Shown piece by piece: positions 54,177 to 62,773 of a stretch of DNA of 64,000 bases. Both the position numbers and the translations under genes were made by a program. The stretch lies in assembly GCF_030506305.1 (NCBI RefSeq), contig NZ_CP119421.1, forward strand, positions 4,976,501-5,040,500. Direction: 5' to 3'. The stretch comes from Porifericola rhodea (GTDB lineage: Bacteria > Bacteroidota > Bacteroidia > Cytophagales > Cyclobacteriaceae). The notes under the pieces are model-generated. The model ran no database searches. It saw nothing but the letters and a program-made list of their open reading frames with translations, and was not told where the DNA came from. How positions within the stretch are numbered: the stretch's first letter is position 1; each line of letters begins with the position of its first letter.

Positions 54177-54992
54177 CTATTTATAGAAAAGGGCGGAAAT
54201 AGCTAAGTTTTCGTGATTGATAAATTCTTTGGGGTTTATCCCTGTAAATTCCCTAAAGTCCTTTATGAAGTGTGCTTGGTCGAAATATTCACTTTCATAG
54301 GCAACATTGGTAAGATTTTCTGATTTCTGGTCAAGCAACATTTTTAAAGCGGTTTGTAATCGAATAACCTTTCCCAATTGCTTAGGACTTACCCCAATTT
54401 GCTTTTTGAAGTTCCTTTCGAGTTGTCTTCGTTTTGACAGGTTCTCTTTGAGGATTGAGTTTAATGAGGCACTGCCGTTTGAGGATAATAGAGAATCAAC
54501 GGTGTTTTTTACAATTGTATTAATCGTCTTTTCGTCATTAAGCCTAACCAAAAGAAATTTTTCGATAATGCTTATCCGTTGTTCAGTATTCTCCGCTTTG
54601 ATTATTTTTTGCTCCAGATCATCTGTAGTTTCTATTCCGAAAAGTTGGTTTATAGGTGTTTCCTTATTTGCCAAATTGCTGATTGGTTCAGAGACAAAAT
54701 TGGCAAATCCATAAGGATAAAATCGGACAGCAAATGTTTTGACATATCCTGTTGGTTGAATGTAAAAAGGCTCAATTGTTTGTCCGAGCACCATTGCACG
54801 AGGTTGAAGTATAAATTCATTTTCGGAAGTGTACCGTTTTATGTCATCTCCGAGAATAAAAGCCATTTCAATACAGCCATCTGGCACTATTCGTTGTTTT
54901 TGAGGTTCAGACTGTTTAGGCACTTCCAAAGTCCAATAGCAACTAACAAGCGATTTCAAGTTTGTATGTGGCTCGTATGTTTGATAGTCCAT
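54177..54992 (-). CDS. AraC-family regulator with DUF6597-like N-terminus
   Basis: 271 aa. The N-terminal domain (HTNLKSLVSCYWTLEVP, IVPDGCIEMAFILGD, about 9-50) is typical of this AraC subgroup. The C-terminal helix-turn-helix reads LSKRRQLERNFKKQIGVSPKQL and NVAYESEYFDQAHFIKDFR. Same strand and 75 bp upstream of the VOC gene, which it probably controls. Confidence 0.88.
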   Translation of the reverse strand: MDYQTYEPHTNLKSLVSCYWTLEVPKQSEPQKQRIVPDGCIEMAFILGDDIKRYTSENEFILQPRAMVLGQTIEPFYIQPTGYVKTFAVRFYPYGFANFVSEPISNLANKETPINQLFGIETTDDLEQKIIKAENTEQRISIIEKFLLVRLNDEKTINTIVKNTVDSLLSSNGSASLNSILKENLSKRRQLERNFKKQIGVSPKQLGKVIRLQTALKMLLDQKSENLTNVAYESEYFDQAHFIKDFREFTGINPKEFINHENLAISALFYK

Positions 54993-55047
54993 GTATCGTT
55001 TGCTGGTTTTTCAGAGTTCTGACTAACGTCAAATTTAGCATTGATTA

Positions 55048-56432
55048 TCAGGTAGTTGCAAAGCCCACATCTTCCGGCTTTAAATCCAGTTTAGCAATAC
55101 TTTTCCTGATTCTCTGCACTAATTTAAGCTTTCTCTTCTGATCCAAAAACAGATATTCAGTTGGTGGATTGTATTGCATCTTCTTGGTCACCATATTCCA
55201 CAAGATTACTGCCAGCTTTCTTGCTGTGGCACTCACAGCAGCTTGCCTTCCTTTCCTGAAAGCTACTCTTTTGAAAAAGTTTGATAGATGTGTGTCTTTT
55301 AGATTACCAATAGCATTGGCTGCCTGTCGCAAAGCAATCTTGAGTCGGTTACTTCCTTTGGGTATTCTACTGCTCAATACTCTTCCCCCGGATATCTTAT
55401 TGTTGGGTGCCAGTCTCAACCAGGAAGTAAACTGCTTGGCTGTCGGAAATTTCTTGAAGCCTTCTGGACCTATTTCGCTCATGATAGTCAGTATCGTGGA
55501 ATGGCTCATACCCTCTACTTTCATCAAATCAACTCCTTCAAAATATTGATAAGCGGCTTGATTTAGATCCAAATGCTTTACAGCATTTTTGTTCACCCGC
55601 TTGTGTGGCTTCTTCTCCGCTACCAACGGTTTCTTCTTTACATCAGTATTGATCTGCTGCTTGATAAATCTGGAAATCTGCCTATCGCATTGATCTATCT
55701 TTTTCTGAAAGAAGAGATAACTCTCATATTCCTGCTTGAGGCCGAAGAGATAGTCTTTACGGTTGTTTCCCTTCAAAGCCAGGGCAATCTCTTCTTTGGA
55801 TTTTCTACAATTATAATGTCTGTGTTCAGAGAGGCTCTCAGGATCCAGATTGCCGTTGCAGATACCTTTGATGATGGTAAGGCCAGTCAATCCGCAAATG
55901 TCTTTGACAACCACATCTAACCTGAAATTGAGTAACTTTAAGTACTTCTGCATCTTATGGGAAGCTTCTGCTGCAAGATCTATCCAATTGCCACGCTGTC
56001 TACAGTAGGTCCTTAACTGCTCAGTGACTTCATCAGGAAGAAAACTACTGGTAAGCAGTCCTAAAGCATGTAGCTTTTGTATCCAGCGGCAATCTTTTAC
56101 AGTTCCACTGCGGCATCAGTCTTCTTACCCTTAGCATGTTTTGTAAACTTGCCATTGCAGAGCACCACTTCAAAACCATGCCTGATCAATTCAGCATATA
56201 GGTTCTGCCAATAAGCACCCGTACTCTCCATAGCCACAGAAGTAATACCATAGGTCTTTAGCCACAGGCATAACTCTGTCAGATCATCAGCATACACTCC
56301 AAATTCCTTTACATCTTCTAATTCCTGACCTACTGCTACAAAATGTGATCTACTCCCCACGTCAATGCCCGCACAATGCGGATTGACAATGTCCATCTTT
56401 AATTTTTTCCTTCTAGCCATCTTCAAAATCAT
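55048..56432 (-). pseudogene. IS110-type transposase, frameshifted
   Basis: N-terminal RuvC-like DEDD domain (CAGIDVGSRSHFVAVG, SVAMESTGAYWQNLY, KGKKTDAA) ends at a premature TAA at 56097. The second frame continues as KDCRWIQKLHALGLL and the C-terminal Tnp_20 domain (VEGMSHSTILTIMSEIG, KQFTSWLRLAPNNKISGG, Ser-containing ALRQAANAIG). One base change near 56100 separates the frames, in the segment KTD...KDCRWIQ that is normally continuous. Confidence 0.82.
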
Positions 56433-56439
56433 TAATAAT

Positions 56440-56665
56440 TTATAAAAAATGACTCTAAGGAAATGTATCTTTGATCTGAAGAATATTCTGAACGGGCTTG
56501 CCTATAGGCAGCACCACTGAAATTATCAACAAGCCTCTGAACCACTAATTCAGAGGCTTTTACATTTCAAACCAGGATTGCGCACGAGCTTTGAAAGCAC
56601 CACTTGAAAAACCGGCTTTACATAGAGTCTCTTCAAGATAATTCAAGGATGATTATTTGCGTATC
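56440..56665 (-). ncRNA. Candidate bridge-RNA region of the IS110 element
   Basis: Non-coding stretch directly upstream of the transposase. It has a strong hairpin, AAGCCTCTGAA (56531-56541) / TTCAGAGGCTT (56549-56559) with a 7-nt loop. IS110-group elements make a structured guide (bridge) RNA from this position. Whether this hairpin is a guide loop or a plain terminator cannot be decided by eye. Confidence 0.35.
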
Positions 56666-56710
56666 GTTAGCTCAAGAAATTAATCAAGGCTCTTGATGTG
56701 GGGGATTGCA

Positions 56711-56766
56711 GGTAACGGTCTCGTATAAGCGGTCGTTTTAATGCCGCTTATACATTGTTGGGAGGA
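56711..56766 (-). repeat. attC-like cassette site C
   Basis: On the minus strand CTCCCAACAAT, arm GTATAAGCGG, 11-nt loop, arm CCGCTTATAC, then GAGACCGTTACC. The 10-bp arms (56723-56732 / 56744-56753) are perfect. It follows the stop of the HEPN-like gene at once, as expected for a cassette attC. Confidence 0.55.
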
Positions 56767-56769
56767 GTT

Positions 56770-57315
56770 TTAGAATGTTAATTTAGATTGCAGTCCCAAA
56801 TTTCGGAAAGGGAATTCTTTCTTATAAATAATCTTGGAAAGGCAAAGCAAACACGATATTACACTTTCTAATAATTGTTTTACTTCTTCCTTTGAAATTG
56901 CAACTTCTTCTTTTGGGTGTACTAGATTATTTCTAACCTTTAAAGCTTGTTTTAATGTACCCCACCATTCTTCAGACTCTCCCGTTAAATGAGCATTACT
57001 GTATTTAAAGTATAGATGTTGAATACGTTCTGTAAGCCTTTGTATTTTCAATCTTTCTGTAAGGACGAATTCCCCATTTTTTAACTCAATTTCCCTCTCT
57101 CCTAAAAGTGATTTTTCGTGAATGGGAGTATTAGGGAAGTTTATTAGTTCTTGAGAAATGCCATTGATATATGCTTCCAATGCAGATATGCCTATTAAAA
57201 CAGCTGAGTGTATGTAAGCTGTTTTGGCGTCTTCATTTGTGTCCTCATCAATTTTTTCATAAAAGCGTTTAGCCTCTTCCAATAATAAGGCTGAAAAATC
57301 GTCAAATGCTGCCAT
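56770..57315 (-). CDS. HEPN-like protein
   Basis: 181 aa, all-helical. IGISALEAYINGISQELI (about 37-54) and LKQALKVRNNLVHPKEE with RX4H (RNNLVH, about 128-133) fit HEPN domains, many of which are RNases in defence or toxin systems. It overlaps the DGQHR gene by one base, so both form an operon. AT-rich. Confidence 0.7.
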   Translation of the reverse strand: MAAFDDFSALLLEEAKRFYEKIDEDTNEDAKTAYIHSAVLIGISALEAYINGISQELINFPNTPIHEKSLLGEREIELKNGEFVLTERLKIQRLTERIQHLYFKYSNAHLTGESEEWWGTLKQALKVRNNLVHPKEEVAISKEEVKQLLESVISCLLCLSKIIYKKEFPFRNLGLQSKLTF

Positions 57316-58556
57316 TACAATTTCTTTTCCATTTCTTGTACACGGAGGTTAGCCTCCTTAGCATGATATTTCTCAACAGCCAAGTCCACCATTTTTTTAT
57401 TAATTCCTGTGCCTTTTTCTGCTTGAAGAAAAAATAACTCGGCTAATCTTCCACGGTCCTTTACATCTGTCCTTGTACCTAATCCACGATAATTTTCAGG
57501 ATCTGTTTTGTGTCTGCCTTTGGCAAGAACCGAAGAATTTAAAGGATCAGCTGATGTTCGATTGGACAACTCATAATGCCTTTTAAGTCTTTCCTTATTT
57601 TTATTTAGAACACCAGCAACAAATGACCATGAAGCTAATACAGAATAACTAAGTGCCTTTTCCGAAAACTCAAAATTGTCTTTGTCTGAAAAGTAATCTT
57701 TTTGAGCCTTCACAAGGCCTGCGTATGCCTTACCCATCTCAATCATTTTCTTATCTGTCCATATGTTAGAGGTTTGTCTAATCGTTTCCCATTCTTCATC
57801 AACTCCACCAGTAGTCGTTATTACTGGAGTAGTTCGAACAGTGTTAAATTCAACATCCTTAACATGTTTGCCTTTAATATAATTGACAATTAAGGTTCTT
57901 GCTCCACGAACAGAGATTTGACTTCCTCGCTGCTTTTTGTCCGCAAAATCCTGACCTTCTTCAAGAATTCCGCACTTTTGACACCAATCCCTTAATTCTG
58001 GACCTTTGACTGTTTCAAACATTCTGTCAAGTAGGTCATTAGAAACTGCAATGTTGGTATTTGAAATTAACTGTACATCAAGTCTTTGTTCTGTACTAAG
58101 ATCAAAGTAAAGCTTAAAGCCATGAAATTCGTTGACACCTTTCTTCAAAGCTTTTTCTATGGCTAAGAAGCGATGTTGCCCACCAATTATTTTAAGTGGC
58201 TTTTCAGGCTCAAAATCAGGGTTGTATTCAGCTACAATGTTGCTGAAAATTCTTTTCTCTTCAGCATCTTGAACCATTTTTTGATATGCTGGATTATTCT
58301 CAACTACTTCTCTATTAGCTCGGTAATCAGATTGATTTTCTGGATCTAACGGAACGTCAATAGTCCCTTTTTTACAAATGTCTTTTGCGCTTATATGACA
58401 TTCTATATAAAAGGCTAATGTTTTATTGTCTGTGTGAATTGTAATGTGTTCCTTTTCTTGAATATTAAAATCTTCAAGGAAATTTTTTACCAGCTCTTGA
58501 ACTTGGCTTTGTTTGTTTAGTACTGATTTATCTATATGGTCAAATCCTAATTTCAT
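57315..58556 (-). CDS. DGQHR/ParB-like domain protein
   Basis: 413 aa. IIGGQHRFLAIEKAL (about 123-137) is the core motif of DGQHR (DndB-like) and ParB-type NTPase folds; FDLSTEQRLDVQLISNTN follows. The C-terminal two thirds are not recognised. Coupled to the HEPN-like gene. DndB-type proteins regulate or act in DNA-modification-linked defence, so a defence pair is likely but not proven. Confidence 0.65.
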   Translation of the reverse strand: MKLGFDHIDKSVLNKQSQVQELVKNFLEDFNIQEKEHITIHTDNKTLAFYIECHISAKDICKKGTIDVPLDPENQSDYRANREVVENNPAYQKMVQDAEEKRIFSNIVAEYNPDFEPEKPLKIIGGQHRFLAIEKALKKGVNEFHGFKLYFDLSTEQRLDVQLISNTNIAVSNDLLDRMFETVKGPELRDWCQKCGILEEGQDFADKKQRGSQISVRGARTLIVNYIKGKHVKDVEFNTVRTTPVITTTGGVDEEWETIRQTSNIWTDKKMIEMGKAYAGLVKAQKDYFSDKDNFEFSEKALSYSVLASWSFVAGVLNKNKERLKRHYELSNRTSADPLNSSVLAKGRHKTDPENYRGLGTRTDVKDRGRLAELFFLQAEKGTGINKKMVDLAVEKYHAKEANLRVQEMEKKL

Positions 58557-58844
58557 TTATTCAGTTTTTAATTCCTCCCAACATTAGAACATGTTCATTG
58601 CACATGCTTCACTTAAATGTATTCCTAAGATATGCATTTCACTAAGTAATGGCATCTAAAGTGAGATAACTTTTGAATATGTGTTCTGCTTCGCATTGCG
58701 TCCGGGATACGCATAATTTTCAGCTGGAATGCTGCTATTATTCTCTGGCAGTACAAAGCAAATCAGTGCCAGCTTCCAGGACTTACCGAGTTAATAGTCT
58801 TGGTGGATACCTATGCCCTAAGATATGAAATATGTCAAGCTTAA
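58557..58844. other. Junction between cassette region and phage-like module
   Basis: 288 bp without a gene. Near the left end the minus strand reads GTTGGGAGG (58571-58579), matching the CTCCCAAC of site C on the other side of the DGQHR-HEPN pair, so it may be the leading edge of that cassette. The rest shows no clear structure. Confidence 0.4.
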
Positions 58845-59135
58845 TTAAGGCGTAGAAAAAATACTGATAAAGAGCTTAATCATGGCAGGATCAAGCATCT
58901 TCAGGGTTTTGGTATAGCCCAATTCTTCGAAAGCAGGTAAATGTCTGTCTATCCATTTGGAAAGGGTATTGACGTGCACGCCATACATATCGGCTAGCTC
59001 TGATTTGGTGTAAGCCTTAATTTTGAAGTCAACTTCACCACCAAAATCTATTGCTTTAAGTCTTTGTTGCCTAGTGGAATATTGCTGGTAGTTGCTGTTG
59101 TGCTGAGAAGAGTAGTGATAAGCTTGATTTGTCAT
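58845..59135 (-). CDS. Helix-turn-helix protein
   Basis: 96 aa. Residues about 40-62 (KAYTKSELADMYGVHVNTLSKW, given as motif edges KAYTKSEL and GVHVNTLSKW) form a helix-turn-helix of the excisionase/terminase-small type. A Gln/Asn/Tyr-rich N-terminus precedes it. Last gene of the right-hand phage-like operon; possibly its regulator. Confidence 0.65.
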   Translation of the reverse strand: MTNQAYHYSSQHNSNYQQYSTRQQRLKAIDFGGEVDFKIKAYTKSELADMYGVHVNTLSKWIDRHLPAFEELGYTKTLKMLDPAMIKLFISIFSTP

Positions 59136-59142
59136 AACATTG

Positions 59143-59520
59143 TTATTTAAGAAGCATAAACATTAAGAGTCCTGCTAAGCCTAAACCTCCCAGCGTCATT
59201 AACATTTGCTGTTGGTTGGCTTGGGCAGAAGTTTGCATATAGGCTTGTTGCTGCAACATTTCCTGCTGTCGGGCTGCTTCTTTTTCAGCTGCTTTGCGGT
59301 TTTTAGAGGCATTCACTGCCCCAATCACGGCAGGGGTTACTGCGGCTACTGCTCCCACAATCACTGGAATGATTCCCAGTGTACCCAGACCTAGTTGAAG
59401 TGGATATCTTTTCTTAAGCTCAGTAAGTGGGCCGGTGGCCGCATAGATAATTCCTGTCTTACTATCTCCTATGAAGTAAGTGCCATTTTCGCCATGGTTG
59501 AGCTGGACATATCTTTCCAT
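59143..59520 (-). CDS. Small membrane protein with C-terminal anchor
   Basis: 125 aa. A span at about 43-67 (LGTLGIIPVIVGAVAAVTPAV), a charged Ala/Gln helix, and a C-terminal anchor (LGGLGLAGLLMFMLLK). Not recognised. Overlaps the upstream gene by one base. Confidence 0.55.
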   Translation of the reverse strand: MERYVQLNHGENGTYFIGDSKTGIIYAATGPLTELKKRYPLQLGLGTLGIIPVIVGAVAAVTPAVIGAVNASKNRKAAEKEAARQQEMLQQQAYMQTSAQANQQQMLMTLGGLGLAGLLMFMLLK

Positions 59521-59753
59521 TATTTGATATTCTTTTTTGCTATCTCCTGCAAGTAATCATCATAGGTCCGGGGAGCATCTTCTGAAATTACGCTATTGGC
59601 AATGAGTGCTGAGAGTAATGAGACAGGCGTTACTGTATAAATGGTCTTCATCTGCTTACCCAAAAACTTTTTCTTTTTTAAGTATTCATGGGCAGATACC
59701 CCTGCAATGGCAGCAAGGCCACTGATCAGACTTACTTTATCGCTTTTCTTCAT
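59520..59753 (-). CDS. Small membrane-associated protein
   Basis: 77 aa with two short glycine/alanine-rich hydrophobic segments (about 8-20 and 42-54) separated by a lysine patch. Not recognised. Part of the tightly packed operon (4-bp overlap upstream, 1 bp downstream). Confidence 0.5.
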   Translation of the reverse strand: MKKSDKVSLISGLAAIAGVSAHEYLKKKKFLGKQMKTIYTVTPVSLLSALIANSVISEDAPRTYDDYLQEIAKKNIK

Positions 59754-60418
59754 TTCTTGAATAGTATGGTTGCCAATCCTCCCAGACCCAATAGACTTGC
59801 CGCTATCATGGTATTGCGGCTCTTATGATTGTCTCTAAAATCCAGCAGGCTTAAAGTAAATGCATTGCCATAGCGATTACGATGCACCTGGCATTGGTTC
59901 AAAAACTGCTGATAGTCATTGTCTCTAGCAAAGACCACACAACCTGCTGAGGCATTGATCATACTGCCTTTCATATCATGGATGTTATTGCCAAATATTC
60001 CTGTTTCTTCCGTGCCAGTATAGGTTTTAAAAATACCTTTCAGGGCATAGTTTCTAATGACGGTCATGGGTTTTACCTGAACAAGTGCTGGTCTTCCTTT
60101 ATGATATCCGAGTGAATAAGCATCTAGCCACTGTCCTTTTTTAATGAACCCATATCCTTGCGATACAATCGGGTTATCAATGTAGTAGGCGCTCGGATCG
60201 GTTGTTACCTGAAAACTATTTAATACCCACTTACCTTCCAGATCTTTATACAGCATGTGCAGGCTATCATCCATGACTTCCGAACGCACGGTATCACTAC
60301 GCTCAGCAATGAGGTTTAACTCCAGGGGCCGATCAAATATCTTGTATCCCTTACTTCTTAGCTTTCGCAATAAAGAATTGACTTTGGAGTAAGTGGATAG
60401 CTGGGCAGTCAAACTCAT
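59750..60418 (-). CDS. L,D-transpeptidase-like protein with C-terminal membrane anchor
   Basis: 222 aa. The segment FGNNIHDMKG ... INASAGCVVFARD (about 140-172) has the His and Ser-x-Gly-Cys layout of the L,D-transpeptidase (YkuD-like) site. A C-terminal hydrophobic anchor (LLGLGGLATILFKK) follows. Next to the holin and muramidase genes, it probably acts on peptidoglycan, perhaps for entry or release. Fold assignment is tentative. Confidence 0.5.
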   Translation of the reverse strand: MSLTAQLSTYSKVNSLLRKLRSKGYKIFDRPLELNLIAERSDTVRSEVMDDSLHMLYKDLEGKWVLNSFQVTTDPSAYYIDNPIVSQGYGFIKKGQWLDAYSLGYHKGRPALVQVKPMTVIRNYALKGIFKTYTGTEETGIFGNNIHDMKGSMINASAGCVVFARDNDYQQFLNQCQVHRNRYGNAFTLSLLDFRDNHKSRNTMIAASLLGLGGLATILFKK

Positions 60419-60427
60419 TCGGTAAAC

Positions 60428-60859
60428 TTATTTTTTTAGGATTCTATCATCTTTGTGCTGGCTTCCCGAAGAAGAGCCAAAGAAGAAATCAGTAATGGTA
60501 TTGACTTTGACCGACATCCCTCCCCAGATAGTGGATATTAATGATATTGCATAATCCTGTAGTTCAGTCATCCGGGTAATGATCAAAAGCATCACCGCTG
60601 ATAAACCCACATAAGCGATGAGAAAGGTCAAGGCATAAACTTTCTGCATTTGCCCATCTTTTCTGAAAGTCTCGTGCGATTCCTGGAAGCGCTTCAGATC
60701 AGCTTCAAACAATTGAGACTGCAGCCCATAAAAGACTTTATCAATCTCGTTTTGCAGCCTGAGCTTTTCTTCTTTGCTGGTAGTGACTTCATCTATTAGT
60801 TTTCTAATTTCAGTGAGTCCTCCTGAAAAGAGGCTGGTAAGAATGTTTTTTATACCCAT
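60428..60859 (-). CDS. Holin, 3TM-superfamily type
   Basis: 143 aa. A charged N-terminal helix (about 20-70), two clear spans (VYALTFLIAYVGLSAVMLLII, about 73-93; YAISLISTIWGGMSV, about 100-118) and a polar tail. Resembles the GTA-type 3TM holins. Its ATG overlaps the muramidase stop by 10 bp, so lysis genes are paired. Confidence 0.65.
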   Translation of the reverse strand: MGIKNILTSLFSGGLTEIRKLIDEVTTSKEEKLRLQNEIDKVFYGLQSQLFEADLKRFQESHETFRKDGQMQKVYALTFLIAYVGLSAVMLLIITRMTELQDYAISLISTIWGGMSVKVNTITDFFFGSSSGSQHKDDRILKK

Positions 60860-61431
60860 GATCCAGCATCTTCTGTTAGGCTTGGAAATGAATCAATACG
60901 CCTCATCCAGCCTTTTAAGAACTTAGCTTGACCTGGCCGAGCAGCGAGTCCTTCTAAGAAGTCTCTTCTGCGTTCTTTGACGAGATCATGGAGCAACTCT
61001 CCGGGTATCTTATTGATCCAGTTGAGTGTTATTTTGCCAATGATGCCATCAATTTTGAGTACATCCCGGTCTAAGAGTTGATTCACACAACGCTGGACTA
61101 TTTTCATCCCTACATGTCCACTATGCACATAGAAATCAAACATGAGGTGGGCCACACGTTCATCAGCGATTTTGCTACAATAGATCTCATGCCAGTAATT
61201 AGCCAGATAAAATGCTTTTACCTTCTGGTCCAGCTGAGGATCAGGGATATATTGATTCCTTTTGAGCGGTCCGTGCCGGGCTTTATATTTATCAATGCTT
61301 GCCCACCCGCTCCAATGGGGATGAAAGCTTCGGGCAATGCCTTTATAGGTTTCGCCTCCCATATCTCCTTTTACATGGGCATAATTGCCTTCAAATTGTA
61401 ACAGGTGCGTAAATGCTGTTTCAAAGCTCAT
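60850..61431 (-). CDS. GH108-type N-acetylmuramidase (endolysin)
   Basis: 193 aa. The N-terminal domain shows LLQFEGNYAHVKGDMGGETYKGIAR (in parts: LLQFEGNY with catalytic Glu14, then GDMGGETYKGIAR), and the C-terminal part KIDGIIGKITLNWINK fits the family's peptidoglycan-binding domain. Hydrolyses the glycan backbone of murein. No signal peptide, so it needs the neighbouring holin. Confidence 0.85.
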   Translation of the reverse strand: MSFETAFTHLLQFEGNYAHVKGDMGGETYKGIARSFHPHWSGWASIDKYKARHGPLKRNQYIPDPQLDQKVKAFYLANYWHEIYCSKIADERVAHLMFDFYVHSGHVGMKIVQRCVNQLLDRDVLKIDGIIGKITLNWINKIPGELLHDLVKERRRDFLEGLAARPGQAKFLKGWMRRIDSFPSLTEDAGSWV

Positions 61432-61433
61432 GA

Positions 61434-62132
61434 TTAGATTACTTTAATGCCTGAAGAAACGGTATAGAAAATATCTCCTTGTTCGGTTTGTATCCTGGAT
61501 AAGCCTTTGCTTTCATCCATCAGATAGCCCAATAGAACCCCTTGCTGTACCGGGTAGGCCTGGGGATCAGCCTGGTTAATGGAGTCAGCATTGATCATAA
61601 AGGTCTGTTGGGTAGTAATCGCCACTTTAGGAGCATAGCCCAGACCGGAAAGTCCTGAAAGTGAACCTTTATTGAGGATTCTCTCATAGGTAAAATCAGT
61701 AACTCTGGCTCCAAGATATTGATCCAGTACTCCGATGTATCGGGCAGCCACCAAGGCATCCAAAGTACCCTGACCAAAAGCACCATCAGCGCCACCACTT
61801 TGCTCAATCAGGTCTTTGGCTTTGCCTCCATGATTGATGAGGGCCAACTGCATTTGCTGCACATACCAGTTCTTGTCTCCAACTTTCAAAGGAAAAGCAT
61901 CATGGTAAGTAGGTTTGGGCAATGAAGAAGTACCGTTCGGTCCAACTACCCCTGAATTTCCCTTAGGTGCCGTAGAGCTACTTGGAAAATCTTCATTCGT
62001 CTTGCCTGAGCCAAAATTGAGATCCCGCAAGAAGTTGTAGCCCACATAACCGGTACCCAGAATAGCCCCTGCGCCAGCGGCATACAGGATGATTTTTCCC
62101 GTCGTTAATTTTTGTCGTCTATTGCTGCTCAT
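61434..62132 (-). CDS. Membrane protein with peptidoglycan-binding-like domain
   Basis: 232 aa from the ATG at 62130-62132, chosen because it avoids overlap with the upstream gene and places the span IILYAAGAGAILGTGYVGYNF near the N-terminus. After a Ser/Pro/Gly linker comes FPLKVGDKNWYVQQMQLALINHGG ... GAFGQGTLDAL (in parts), which resembles PG_binding_1 domains. A GSLSGLSGLGYAP stretch follows. Probably a wall-contacting virion or lysis component. Confidence 0.6.
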   Translation of the reverse strand: MSSNRRQKLTTGKIILYAAGAGAILGTGYVGYNFLRDLNFGSGKTNEDFPSSSTAPKGNSGVVGPNGTSSLPKPTYHDAFPLKVGDKNWYVQQMQLALINHGGKAKDLIEQSGGADGAFGQGTLDALVAARYIGVLDQYLGARVTDFTYERILNKGSLSGLSGLGYAPKVAITTQQTFMINADSINQADPQAYPVQQGVLLGYLMDESKGLSRIQTEQGDIFYTVSSGIKVI

Positions 62133-62136
62133 TTTC

Positions 62137-62571
62137 CTATTTGCTGTTGATGATGGAAAGTGCTTTGGTGTACTCATAAGTAGAAAGGGCACGTAATAGC
62201 TCACTGGTCAGGCTTTTATTGTTGAAGAGCTGTCTGAAAGCAACCTCCACCCTCTCCCATGTTCCGGAAGGAATTTCCCGCAGGATGTTGTAGAGGTACT
62301 CTTCTTCATCATCCTGCAGCCATCCCCACCAGACATCTCCGGTATGAATGGCTTTACCAATTTGGGCGGCATAATAAGCAGGAGTACCCATTTCAGTGGC
62401 TTTATCGTCCTGTAAGTCTGCAGTCAACTGACGGTAACCGGAGCGTAAAAGCATGAAAGTTCCCCCTGCTACCAACACCCCTAAACCCACTTTACCTATA
62501 GTAGATAAAGCTTCTCCCAGACTATCTATATTGTCTTTGGTTGCCAGTTGTGATGCGATGAGCGGGAGCAT
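62137..62571 (-). CDS. Single-span protein with annexin-repeat-like tail
   Basis: 144 aa. Span at about 28-44 (VGLGVLVAGGTFMLL). The C-terminal helical unit (DEEEYLYNILREI ... WERVEVAFRQLF ... LLRALSTYEYTKAL) has the rhythm of annexin-like repeats seen in some Bacteroidota phage-like proteins. Function unknown. Confidence 0.5.
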   Translation of the reverse strand: MLPLIASQLATKDNIDSLGEALSTIGKVGLGVLVAGGTFMLLRSGYRQLTADLQDDKATEMGTPAYYAAQIGKAIHTGDVWWGWLQDDEEEYLYNILREIPSGTWERVEVAFRQLFNNKSLTSELLRALSTYEYTKALSIINSK

Positions 62572-62576
62572 AGGGC

Positions 62577-62762
62577 TTACTTTTTCTTCTTTTTGAACTT
62601 GCTCGTGAACATCTTTCCTGCCGGGCTTTTGCCTAACTGGTACAAGCCCATTAAACCTTCGGTACCATAGTCCTGGTACATTTCCAGAATGATACCTTTG
62701 AGTTTGAGCGCTTCCTCCTTGCTTTTAGCATCTACAAGGATTTCCATTTTAAAATCTGCCAT
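62577..62762 (-). CDS. Small basic protein
   Basis: 61 aa. A short alpha/beta start (FKMEILVDAKSKEEALKLK) and a lysine-rich tail (KFKKKKK). Five bp after it the next gene begins. Not recognised. Confidence 0.5.
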   Translation of the reverse strand: MADFKMEILVDAKSKEEALKLKGIILEMYQDYGTEGLMGLYQLGKSPAGKMFTSKFKKKKK

Positions 62763-62773
62763 TGGTTTTTTTA

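Larger units (their letters stand above)
55025..56665 (-). mobile_element. IS110-family element (approximate ends)
   Basis: Contains one frameshifted IS110-type transposase and about 230 bp of upstream non-coding DNA. No terminal inverted repeats, as usual for the family. The proposed ends lie between GAGCTAAC (56668-56675, minus) and GTTAGTC (55019-55025, minus), which together look like the outer arms of an attC-like site. Ends are uncertain by tens of bases. Confidence 0.55.

Noticed and set aside
56090-56110. Programmed frameshift in the IS110 transposase
   Set aside because: IS110 transposases are normally single frames and no slippery heptamer with downstream structure is evident; treated as a mutation.
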